Assembly: GCA_049600855.1 (NCBI GenBank)
Contig: JBMYQA010000303.1
Span: 1-7,161, forward strand
From: JBMYQA01 sp049600855
GTDB lineage: Bacteria; Bacteroidota; Bacteroidia; Cytophagales; Flammeovirgaceae
DNA length: 7,161 bases
Direction of reading: 5' to 3'
The stretch's first letter is position 1; each line of letters begins with the position of its first letter. A program made the translations under genes and the position numbers. Under the pieces are notes generated by a model that saw nothing but the letters and a program-made list of their open reading frames with translations, was not told the DNA's origin and made no database searches. This document shows positions 1 to 5,480 of the stretch, one piece after another.

Positions 1-66
1 ATCAGCACAGCTACTCAAAACAATGCCGATCGCAAAAATTAATATAACTCTTTTTAATGCCTTCAT
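1..66 (-). CDS. N-terminus of a putative lipoprotein (partial, runs off left edge)
   Basis: Reading the minus strand from the ATG at 66-64 gives 22 codons open to the edge. The peptide starts MKALKRVIL and continues through a hydrophobic stretch to LSSC-A-D. This is a type II (lipoprotein) signal peptide: a basic n-region with K2, K5 and R6, a hydrophobic core at residues 7-17, and a lipobox LSSC whose Cys20 would be lipidated after signal peptidase II cleavage. The mature protein would be anchored to the inner or outer membrane. Nothing of the mature domain is visible, so its function cannot be stated. The start is supported by a purine-rich AAGGA six bases before the ATG. The gene lies downstream of the DUF58 gene on the same strand with a 279-nt gap, and a promoter-like site lies in that gap. 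Confidence 0.75.
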   Translation of the reverse strand, partial: MKALKRVILIFAIGIVLSSCAD

Positions 67-258
67 TTATTTTCCTTCTATCTCTTCTTTCTTGTGACTA
101 TTATGACAATCGAACAGAATTAATTGACGTACCTAAGCTTATATTCTTAATAATATAAAATAGTGAAGCCCTTCTAAAATGAGAAGTTCTTGTAAGGTTT
201 ATTCGTAACGGGAAGTTTGTTTGTTGATTATTAGATAAGAAGGTTAAAATCTCAACAG

Positions 259-289
259 CAAAATTAATGATTTGAATGGCTAGTTCAAG
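259..289 (-). promoter_or_regulatory. Candidate Bacteroidota-type promoter for the lipoprotein gene
   Basis: On the minus strand, CTTG (289-286) is followed by exactly 19 nt and then TAATTTTG (266-259). This matches the TAnnTTTG -7 element perfectly and the TTTG -33 element at three of four bases, with the canonical spacing. Transcription would start near 252 and leave a leader of about 185 nt before the lipoprotein ATG at 66. The rest of the 67-345 gap has no clear terminator after the DUF58 stop and no convincing gene. A 63-codon reading frame at 101-292 (-) overlaps this promoter and looks random. Confidence 0.45.
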
Positions 290-345
290 CATAAAACGAG
301 CGGATTAATACATTTTTTTAGCTGTGTAGCCTGAGTGAACCCTCA

Positions 346-1245
346 TTAACGCATTCGTTTTCGTTTAATGAGATAAGGTAGTAGTATCTGATCAATTTCT
401 TTTCCACAATCCGCCTCAATAAAGTCAATTTTATACTGCCCACACTTGATTTTTAAATCCTGAAATCGCTGTTTGATTTTTTCTTGGTAATACGCTTTTA
501 CTTGTGAAGGTTGCGCTTTTTCTTCTTCGCCTGTTTCTAAATCTACAAAAACCATCGGCCTTTCTGGAAAATCGAAGTCAAGCTCTGTTTTTTGATCGTA
601 CACATGAAAAATGAGCACTTCATGATTATTGTGTTTTAGGTGTTGCAGTGCTGAGAAAATTTCTTCATGTTTCGATTCATTTTCCATCATATCACTGAAA
701 ATAATCACCAAAGAGCGCTTATGAATTCGCTCTGCTACTTCATGAATAACTTTAGCTACAGAGGTTTTCTTATTTTTAGGTTCCTCTTCCGACATGCGCT
801 GCAATTGTAAAAACATATTACGGATGTGTGAAGACGTAGATTTTACAGGGCTCATGTATTCTATTTCATCAGAAAAAGCGCATAAGCCCACCGCGTCTCT
901 TTGTTTATGCAGAATATAAGCTAAGCTACCGCCAGCCAGAATGCTGAATTTGAACTTGGCGAAGTTTTCTGTCGGATAATACATGGAGGAAGATTTATCG
1001 AGTAAAATCATACAACGGAGGTTGGTTTCTTCCTCAAATCGTTTTACATAGAGGCGATCCGTTTTGGCAAATACTTTCCAATCGATAAACCGCGTGCTCT
1101 CTCCTTGGTTATACAAACGATGTTCAGCAAACTCTACTGAAAATCCATGATAGGGTGATTTGTGGAGTCCAGTAATGAAGCCCTCTACCATTTGCTTAGA
1201 CAGCAGTTCTAAATTACCGTATTCTTTGATTTTGTCGATGTCCAT
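346..1245 (-). CDS. DUF58 family protein with vWA-like fold (soluble, short form)
   Basis: The product has 299 residues, the usual size of the short soluble DUF58 proteins, and no signal peptide or membrane helix, so it is probably cytoplasmic. The DUF58 signature is at residues 34-75 (GFSVEFAEHRLYNQGES, RFIDWKVFAKTDRLYVKRFEEE). It is followed by a vWA-like domain with a complete MIDAS-type DxSxS motif at D83-S85-S87 (LLDKSSSM), a candidate Thr at 161 and an Asp in FSDMMEN (D185). The C-terminal end is very basic (KRKRMR). Members of this family are typically encoded beside a MoxR-type AAA+ ATPase and are thought to act with it in metal-dependent assembly or chaperone-like tasks. The exact role is not known here, and no MoxR gene lies in the window. 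The start at 1245 is the only ATG that keeps the expected N-terminal helix (DKIKEYGNLELLSKQ). Gene identity at family level is secure, molecular function is not. Confidence 0.9.
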   Translation of the reverse strand: MDIDKIKEYGNLELLSKQMVEGFITGLHKSPYHGFSVEFAEHRLYNQGESTRFIDWKVFAKTDRLYVKRFEEETNLRCMILLDKSSSMYYPTENFAKFKFSILAGGSLAYILHKQRDAVGLCAFSDEIEYMSPVKSTSSHIRNMFLQLQRMSEEEPKNKKTSVAKVIHEVAERIHKRSLVIIFSDMMENESKHEEIFSALQHLKHNNHEVLIFHVYDQKTELDFDFPERPMVFVDLETGEEEKAQPSQVKAYYQEKIKQRFQDLKIKCGQYKIDFIEADCGKEIDQILLPYLIKRKRMR

Positions 1246-1332
1246 TCCCGTTGTTAAATTAAAATTGTTCAGTCGCTTAGCAGTTGGCCTAAACCAAACT
1301 ACTCATGACCAGTTGTTTGCGTATATTTCTAT

Positions 1333-1372
1333 AAAAATTACGCTTGTTGCAAAATGGGGCAACAAGCGTAAT
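1333..1372 (-). terminator. Intrinsic terminator reading on the minus strand, upstream of DUF58
   Basis: A perfect 14-bp inverted repeat, 1337-1350 against 1359-1372, has an 8-nt loop. On the minus strand the stem runs directly into UUUUU (1337-1333); on the plus strand no T-run follows. It therefore terminates a minus-strand transcript that comes from 1373 or higher, yet no intact minus-strand gene lies there. The nearest candidate is the short gene remnant ending at 1439, 67 nt upstream. The alternative is an attenuator in the leader of the DUF58 gene, whose ATG is 88 nt further on. Confidence 0.75.
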
Positions 1373-1438
1373 GCTTCTAAATCTACAAAGCTGTGAGGAA
1401 AAAAAATAATAATTCTACCAGGACGGTAAGTTTTTAGT

Positions 1439-1501
1439 TCAAAATACCATCACAAAGCCAAAAAGTACGCTACCCGATGGTTCAACACGTAAATCTGCTA
1501 T
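1439..1501 (-). pseudogene. Possible 3' remnant of an outer-membrane-type protein gene
   Basis: The minus strand has a 20-codon open stretch ending in TGA (1441-1439). It contains DLRVEPSGSVLFGF and ends with F-V-M-V-F. Alternating hydrophobic residues and a terminal Phe are what the last strand of a beta-barrel looks like. An in-frame TGA at 1504-1502 and the palindrome run that begins at 1500 cut it off upstream, and I find no matching frame beyond. A good terminator on the same strand lies 67 nt downstream, as expected for the tail of a former gene. A 20-codon frame alone can occur by chance, so the call rests on composition plus the otherwise unexplained terminator. The parent family is not recognised. 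Confidence 0.35.
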
Positions 1502-1600
1502 TCAAGGCTTCTGAACCTTGAATCCATGCTCGAAAGTTTCCTAACTTTCGAGTTTTAAGCAAGTTAGGAAACTTGTAACTATTGAGTCAAAGCGTTGACT
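1500..1600. repeat. Cluster of four short palindromes (intergenic hairpin array)
   Basis: Four perfect stem-loops follow one another within 101 nt. The first is 1500-1507/1516-1523 (8 bp, ATTCAAGG). The second is 1529-1538/1543-1552 (10 bp, CTCGAAAGTT, loop TCCT). The third is 1560-1565/1570-1575 (6 bp, CAAGTT, loop AGGA). The fourth is 1585-1590/1595-1600 (6 bp, AGTCAA). The loops of the second and third are complementary, and 1534-1547 and 1561-1574 form a perfect 14-bp inverted repeat that could replace both. A fifth small palindrome, AACCGtCGGTT, lies at 1638-1648, and GAACCTTG occurs twice (1513-1520 and 1627-1634). This resembles REP/BIME-like intergenic elements. No flanking target duplication or transposase is visible. 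Confidence 0.6.
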
Positions 1601-1630
1601 AGCATAATTTATGTATTTGATTATCAGAAC

Positions 1631-1660
1631 CTTGCAAAACCGTCGGTTAGAGTAAATTTT
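1631..1660 (+). promoter_or_regulatory. Weak candidate promoter for the histidine kinase gene
   Basis: CTTG (1631-1634), an 18-nt spacer and TAAATTTT (1653-1660) give a near match to the Bacteroidota TTTG / TAnnTTTG pattern, with one mismatch in each box. Transcription would start near 1667, giving a leader of about 44 nt before the ATG at 1711. It is the best plus-strand site in this gap, but such AT-rich matches arise easily by chance. Confidence 0.25.
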
Positions 1661-1710
1661 AGCAACCTCATAATGGAACAAATGTCTATGACCTCATACT
1701 TGCAATAACA

Positions 1711-3741
1711 ATGAAATTTTTTAATTATTTGGCTTTAGGATTTTTATGTTGCTTCCTTTTTGTTGTGCCAACTCATGCCCAACTTGAGCACAAAATTGAT
1801 AGCTTAAAACAGGTGATTGCCGAAACTACGGAAGATACGGTGAAAGCGGCAACCTATTTTGAACTCGCAAAGCTATATACACGAAGTTCCTTGTCGCAAG
1901 CAAAAGAGTTTGCCAACGAAGGACTTATCTATGCAAAAAAGACAAACCATCCGAAAGGTTTAATTGGTAACTTAGGGATTTTAGGGTACCTATACATGTC
2001 GTTTGGCAAGTATGACAGCGCCCAAATCTATTATGAAGAGCGCTTGGACTATGCCTTTCAGTTTAAAGATACCTTACAGATTGGGGCAACTTATGCTAAT
2101 ATGGCAATTATGAACTACCGAAAAGATGATTACAAACAAGCTGTGGAGCTTGGGCTGAAAGGGTTGAAAATCATTGAGCCGCTAGGAAATGTATTAGAGC
2201 AAGCGCGTGCCATGAGCAATTTGGCGAACTACTTAGAAAAAGCAGGAGATATCGAACGGGCTGAATATTACATGAAACAAGGACTTGCCTTGAAAGAACA
2301 AGTCAATGATGAGCGGGGTATCGTTCGGAGTCTTGCCGGCTTAGGTGGCTTTTATACCGATCAGGAGAAGTATGAAGAAGCCATTACCTATTTAGAAAGA
2401 GCGGAAAAAGCCTGTTTAAAGCTGGGCGATCAGTTCAATTTATCCATTACCTATGCCAATTGGGGATTAGCACTTGATGGGCTAAAAAAGCACCGAGAAG
2501 CAGAAGGGTATCATCAGAAAGCCTTGGCGATTAGTGAAGAAATTAACGATACAGAAGGCGTTGGGATTGGGCTTGAAAACTTGGGAGGGAATTTGTCGCA
2601 TCAGGGAAAAAATAGGGAGGCATTAGCTTATTATCTGAAAGCATTAGCAGTAGTGCGAGAGTTAAAATACATACAAAATGAGCGGACACTATTAGGTGCC
2701 ATTGCTGATGTATATGCAAAGCTGGGGGAGCATGAGAAAGCTTACCAATTTTCTGTAGAATTTAATGCATTGCAGGATTCGTTAAATAAAGTACACAACA
2801 CAGAAGCGATTTCCGAAATGCAAACGAAGTATGAAACGGAAAAAAAGAACCAGCAAATTGCATTACTTACCAAAGAGAATGAAATCAAGGAGTTGAATAT
2901 CCAAAATCAACGCACCTTTAATTATGCCCTAATTGTTTTTCTCGCGTTAATCACCATACTAGCATTGGTGCTTTGGAATCGCTACAAACTGAAACAGCGA
3001 ACCAGTGGTTTGCTGGCAGAAAAGAACATGGAGCTAGAAAAGTTGAATGCCACAAAAGATAAATTATTTGCCTTAATTGCTCACGACTTAAAGAATCCGC
3101 TCTCTTCTTTTCGTTCCATCACCCAATCGTTGAATGAAAATTTGATTCACATCAGCAAATCAGACCTCGAATACTTTCTGTCAAGCTTGAATCAATCTGC
3201 CAATAGTTTGTACGATTTATTGCAAAACCTATTGAGTTGGGCAATCTCCCAAATCAATCAATTGCCCTTTCATACCGAAAAAATAGCATTAAAAACGATT
3301 GTGGAAGAGAATATTGCCTTGTTGGAAGCGAATGCGCAAAGTAAAAACATCAAGCTGACACATGACATCAAGGAAGCTGATTACGTGTTTATGGATAAAA
3401 ATAGCCTGCGCACGGTTCTTCGAAACTTAATGGGAAATGCCTTGAAGTTTACACCTAAAGATGGAAGTGTATCCGTTACCAGTAAGTTAGTAGATCAGCG
3501 GGTATTGATTGAAGTACACGACACAGGCATCGGGATTTCATCAGAAGATTTAACGAAACTCTTCAAAATAGAAGAAGATGTCAGTGTAGTCGGTTCCTCA
3601 AAAGAAAAAGGAACGGGATTGGGATTGATTTTGTGTAAAGAATTGCTGGAAAAGCAACAAGGAGAGATTTATGCCAAGAGCGAGCTAGGAAAAGGAAGCA
3701 CATTTACCATAGCGATTCCACATCAAGCTAACGAAGTGTGA
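1711..3741 (+). CDS. Sensor histidine kinase with periplasmic TPR domain
   Basis: The 676-residue product is an envelope-spanning sensor kinase. Residues 1-23 are a Sec signal peptide ending PTHA/QLEH. Residues about 44-356 form eight TPR units at regular 40-residue spacing (for example around 163-196, 203-236 and 283-316), placed in the periplasm. A helical linker (357-402) leads to one membrane helix (about 404-422) and a cytoplasmic coiled coil (424-450). The HisKA dimerisation domain carries the phospho-acceptor His458 in AHDLKNPLSSF. The ATPase domain has an N box with Asn576 (NLMGNALKFTP), a G1 box DTGIGIS (D604-G608) and a G2 box GTGLGL (634-639). All catalytic motifs are intact. There is no receiver or DNA-binding domain and no response regulator beside it, so it is an orphan kinase whose ligand and partner are unknown. 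The TPR face presumably binds a protein or peptide (inference). The start is fixed by the signal peptide. Confidence 0.93.
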   Translation: MKFFNYLALGFLCCFLFVVPTHAQLEHKIDSLKQVIAETTEDTVKAATYFELAKLYTRSSLSQAKEFANEGLIYAKKTNHPKGLIGNLGILGYLYMSFGKYDSAQIYYEERLDYAFQFKDTLQIGATYANMAIMNYRKDDYKQAVELGLKGLKIIEPLGNVLEQARAMSNLANYLEKAGDIERAEYYMKQGLALKEQVNDERGIVRSLAGLGGFYTDQEKYEEAITYLERAEKACLKLGDQFNLSITYANWGLALDGLKKHREAEGYHQKALAISEEINDTEGVGIGLENLGGNLSHQGKNREALAYYLKALAVVRELKYIQNERTLLGAIADVYAKLGEHEKAYQFSVEFNALQDSLNKVHNTEAISEMQTKYETEKKNQQIALLTKENEIKELNIQNQRTFNYALIVFLALITILALVLWNRYKLKQRTSGLLAEKNMELEKLNATKDKLFALIAHDLKNPLSSFRSITQSLNENLIHISKSDLEYFLSSLNQSANSLYDLLQNLLSWAISQINQLPFHTEKIALKTIVEENIALLEANAQSKNIKLTHDIKEADYVFMDKNSLRTVLRNLMGNALKFTPKDGSVSVTSKLVDQRVLIEVHDTGIGISSEDLTKLFKIEEDVSVVGSSKEKGTGLGLILCKELLEKQQGEIYAKSELGKGSTFTIAIPHQANEV

Positions 3742-3752
3742 TAGATAGGTAT

Positions 3753-3787
3753 AAAAATAAGCGTAAGCCCTAAAGCTTACGCTTATC
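3753..3787. terminator. Shared terminator between convergent kinase and aminotransferase genes
   Basis: A perfect 12-bp stem (3757-3768/3775-3786) has a 6-nt loop. It lies 15 nt after the kinase stop and 14 nt after the aminotransferase stop on the opposite strand. On the minus strand it is followed by UUUUU (3757-3753), a standard intrinsic terminator for the aminotransferase gene. On the plus strand only a delayed T-rich stretch (3794-3805) follows, so termination of the kinase transcript may be weaker. Confidence 0.8.
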
Positions 3788-3800
3788 ATCGTTATATTTT

Positions 3801-5012
3801 TTATTTCAACGCTGCACAAGCTTCTCCAATGCGCTTGATGGCCTCCTTCAAGTCTTCATCAGAGGCTGCATAGGAAATTCGGATGCAGTTCGGATCGCCA
3901 AAACCTTCTCCACTCACTACGGAAACAAATTTTTGATTGAGCAAGTACATGGCAAAATCAAAGGCATTGTTAATGGTAGTGGTACCGTCTGATTTTCCAA
4001 AGTAAGCGGTCACATCAGGGAAAATATAAAAAGCTCCTTGCGGATCGTTGCATTTAATTCCGTCGATTGCACTTAGTCCTTCAATCACCAACTTTTTTCT
4101 GCGTGCATAAGCCGCTTTCATGTCGTAAGTTGGTTGCATATCACCATTTAGTGCAGTAATGGCAGCACGTTGCGCAATGGAGTTGGCTCCAGAAGTAATT
4201 TGCCCTTGAAGTTTACCACAGGCTTTTGCTAACCATGCTGGTGCAGCAATGTAACCCAAGCGCCAGCCCGTCATGGCGTATCCTTTTGAGAAGCCATTCA
4301 CAACGATGACGCGATCTTTGATAGTGCTAAATTGAGCAATCGACTCATGCTGACTGCCAAAATTGATGAGCTCGTAGATTTCATCGGAGATCACAAAAAT
4401 ATTTTCGTGCTTCGCTAATACGTTGGCAATGCCTTCTAATTCTTTTTTGGTAAATACCGAACCCGTAGGGTTACAAGGAGAAGAAAATAAGACTATTTTC
4501 GTTTTAGGTGTAATAGCAGCCTCAAGTTGTTCGGGTGTTACTTTAAAATCAGCGTCAATATCGCCTTTTAACCACACGGCTTCTCCTTCTGCTAACTTAA
4601 TTTGCTCGGCATAGCTTACCCAGTATGGTGTGAATACAACTACCTCATCACCTTTATTGAGTAGGCACATCAATACGTTGGCAATCGACTGTTTGGCTCC
4701 TGTAGATACCACAATCTGATTGGGAGTATATGCTAAATTATTGTCCCGTTTCAGCTTGTCGGCAATTGCCTGTCTTAGTTCAGGATAGCCGGTCACAGGA
4801 GGGTAAGATGTATATCCTTCATCTAACGCCTTCTTAGCCGCTTCCTTAATGTGATCAGGTGTTTGGAAATCAGGTTCCCCTAAATTCAACTTGATAACTT
4901 GATGTCCTTGCGCTTGCAATTCCCGCGCTTTGGCTGCCATAGCCAAGGTTTGCGATTCAGAAAGCGATAAAATGCGCTCGGAAAGCGGATAATTCTGCAC
5001 TAAAGATGCCAT
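3801..5012 (-). CDS. aspC: Class I PLP-dependent aminotransferase, aspartate aminotransferase type
   Basis: The 403-residue product is a cytosolic fold-type I aminotransferase of about the normal length (near 400). Family marks in order are: GEPDF (45-49); Lys107 in STGAKQ; PYWVSY (129-134); the cofactor Asn181 in CNPTG; SDEIY with Asp210, which pairs with the pyridine nitrogen; SKGYAMTGWRLGY with the Schiff-base Lys243; and Arg378 in CIRIS for the substrate alpha-carboxylate. Lys107 aligns with the lysine that reads the side-chain carboxylate in the Thermus-type (I-gamma) aspartate aminotransferases, which supports aspartate plus 2-oxoglutarate to oxaloacetate plus glutamate. Related substrates, including prephenate, cannot be excluded. 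The frame is open to an ATG at 5108, but the extra 32 residues are non-homologous and overlap the promoter. The start MASLVQNYPLSERI at 5012 fits family N-termini and has an AT-rich upstream region. The symbol is a conventional label; aspB would be equally apt. Confidence 0.93.
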   Translation of the reverse strand: MASLVQNYPLSERILSLSESQTLAMAAKARELQAQGHQVIKLNLGEPDFQTPDHIKEAAKKALDEGYTSYPPVTGYPELRQAIADKLKRDNNLAYTPNQIVVSTGAKQSIANVLMCLLNKGDEVVVFTPYWVSYAEQIKLAEGEAVWLKGDIDADFKVTPEQLEAAITPKTKIVLFSSPCNPTGSVFTKKELEGIANVLAKHENIFVISDEIYELINFGSQHESIAQFSTIKDRVIVVNGFSKGYAMTGWRLGYIAAPAWLAKACGKLQGQITSGANSIAQRAAITALNGDMQPTYDMKAAYARRKKLVIEGLSAIDGIKCNDPQGAFYIFPDVTAYFGKSDGTTTINNAFDFAMYLLNQKFVSVVSGEGFGDPNCIRISYAASDEDLKEAIKRIGEACAALK

Positions 5013-5071
5013 TTTGTATAAAATTATTAATGATACTGAGATTGCAGTAAAACTTGTAAAAGAACTCTCAG

Positions 5072-5102
5072 CAAACTTAAGTAAACAAATAAGCATAGGA
5101 AC
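5072..5102 (-). promoter_or_regulatory. Candidate promoter of the aminotransferase gene, flanked by a direct repeat
   Basis: On the minus strand TAAGTTTG (5079-5072) is a perfect TAnnTTTG -7 element, and a start near 5066 would leave a leader of about 54 nt. The -33 position (5102-5099) reads GTTC, a poor match. A 9-nt direct repeat, TGAGAGTTC on the minus strand, sits at 5107-5099 and again at 5070-5062. One copy therefore covers the -33 position and the other covers the predicted start site, which is the geometry of a regulator binding site. Confidence 0.4.
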
Positions 5103-5183
5103 TCTCAAAATCGAAAGCTTTGTTCTGATTATTTTTTAGCGCAAACGCAGCCAAATATTCATAAAAACTCACTTTATACCTAA

Positions 5184-5205
5184 AAATACGCATAAGTACG
5201 TATTT
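5184..5205. repeat. Short palindrome upstream of the candidate small RNA promoter
   Basis: AAATACG (5184-5190) and CGTATTT (5199-5205) form a perfect 7-bp inverted repeat with an 8-nt spacer. It overlaps the predicted -33 box of the plus-strand promoter (5203-5206) and lies about 120 nt upstream of the aminotransferase start site. It could be an operator. No T-run follows on either strand, so it is not a terminator. Confidence 0.3.
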
Positions 5206-5233
5206 ACTCCCAATGGCAGATTACGGATATTTG
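5203..5233 (+). promoter_or_regulatory. Candidate promoter of the plus-strand small RNA
   Basis: TTTA (5203-5206), exactly 19 nt, then GATATTTG (5226-5233) match the Bacteroidota TTTG-N19-TAnnTTTG pattern with one mismatch in each box. Transcription would start at about 5240. It is the best plus-strand site before the structured region and its terminator, and no plus-strand gene follows that could otherwise own it. Confidence 0.35.
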
Positions 5234-5239
5234 CACATC

Positions 5240-5398
5240 AAAACAGAGAAATTCCCCTAATCTATAAAAGGGTTCAAAAATATAATGAGCAGGAATGCTC
5301 ACAAAGAGTTTATGTCGGCAAGTGCATAATAGTTAACAGTAAGAGCTGCGATGGGAAACCATCGCGTTAAAAAACAGGTTATTTTAACCTGTTTTTTT
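5240..5398 (+). ncRNA. Candidate intergenic structured small RNA (about 158 nt)
   Basis: This stretch has no credible coding frame but a dense series of hairpins that make best sense on the plus strand. GAGCA-GGAA-TGCTC (5287-5300) and GCGATGG-GAAA-CCATCGC (5348-5365) are both closed by GNRA tetraloops; on the other strand the loops would be TTCC and TTTC. Between them TTATG...CATAA (about 5310-5329) can form a stem with a 10-nt loop, and CCCT...AGGG near 5255-5272 may form a weak fourth. A strong terminator follows two bases after the second GNRA hairpin, and a near-consensus promoter lies at 5203-5233. I checked it by eye against the conserved cores of SRP RNA, tmRNA, RNase P RNA and the common riboswitches and recognised none. 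No plus-strand gene follows, so it is not a cis leader; a trans-acting regulator or 6S-like RNA are possibilities. The 5' end is a prediction. Confidence 0.5.
5369..5398 (+). terminator. Intrinsic terminator of the candidate small RNA
   Basis: The core stem ACAGGTTA/TAACCTGT (5374-5381/5385-5392) has a TTT loop, with five further A-T pairs (5369-5373/5393-5397). The plus strand has a seven-base T-run (5392-5398) after CTG. The A-run on the left would also give a U-run on the minus strand, so it is bidirectional in form. The only gene arriving on the minus strand is already terminated at 5418-5469, which leaves a plus-strand transcript as its natural client. Confidence 0.8.
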
Positions 5399-5417
5399 AG
5401 TTTAGACGACTTCATCC

Positions 5418-5469
5418 AAAAATGAGCAAGCCCATCTGAACCAAACAGATAGGCTTGCTCATTTTTTTT
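5418..5469. terminator. Strong bidirectional terminator downstream of the TM2-like gene
   Basis: A 15-bp stem (5418-5432/5452-5466) continues past one C-A mismatch into five more pairs (5434-5438/5446-5450) with a 7-nt loop. It begins 11 nt after the stop codon of the minus-strand gene at 5481, and on that strand it ends in UUUUU. On the plus strand eight T residues follow (5462-5469), so it would also block any read-through from the small RNA into the opposing gene. Confidence 0.85.
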
Positions 5470-5480
5470 GTATGATACAT

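Noticed and set aside
101..292. 63-codon minus-strand reading frame in the gap between DUF58 and the lipoprotein gene
   Set aside because: Its composition looks like translated AT-rich spacer, there is no recognisable motif, and a perfect promoter box for the downstream gene lies inside it.
1160..1396. 78-codon plus-strand frame overlapping the start of DUF58
   Set aside because: It overlaps a conserved gene antisense and reads through the terminator hairpin at 1337-1372; no family resemblance.
1500..1648. Possible CRISPR array or tracrRNA-like repeats
   Set aside because: The palindromes differ in sequence and spacing; there are no identical repeats with unique spacers and no cas genes in the window.
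1337..3786. The stems at 1337-1372 and 3757-3786 share the 8-mer AAGCGTAA, possibly a dispersed uptake-type sequence
   Set aside because: Two copies of an 8-mer in two terminator stems are too few to claim a repeat family. Independent terminators explain them.
4423..4614. 63-codon plus-strand frame inside the aminotransferase gene
   Set aside because: It is a shadow of a conserved gene on the other strand.
5013..5108. 32-residue N-terminal extension of the aminotransferase
   Set aside because: It has no match to family N-termini and would place the promoter and its repeats inside the coding region. The internal ATG at 5012 gives the standard family start.
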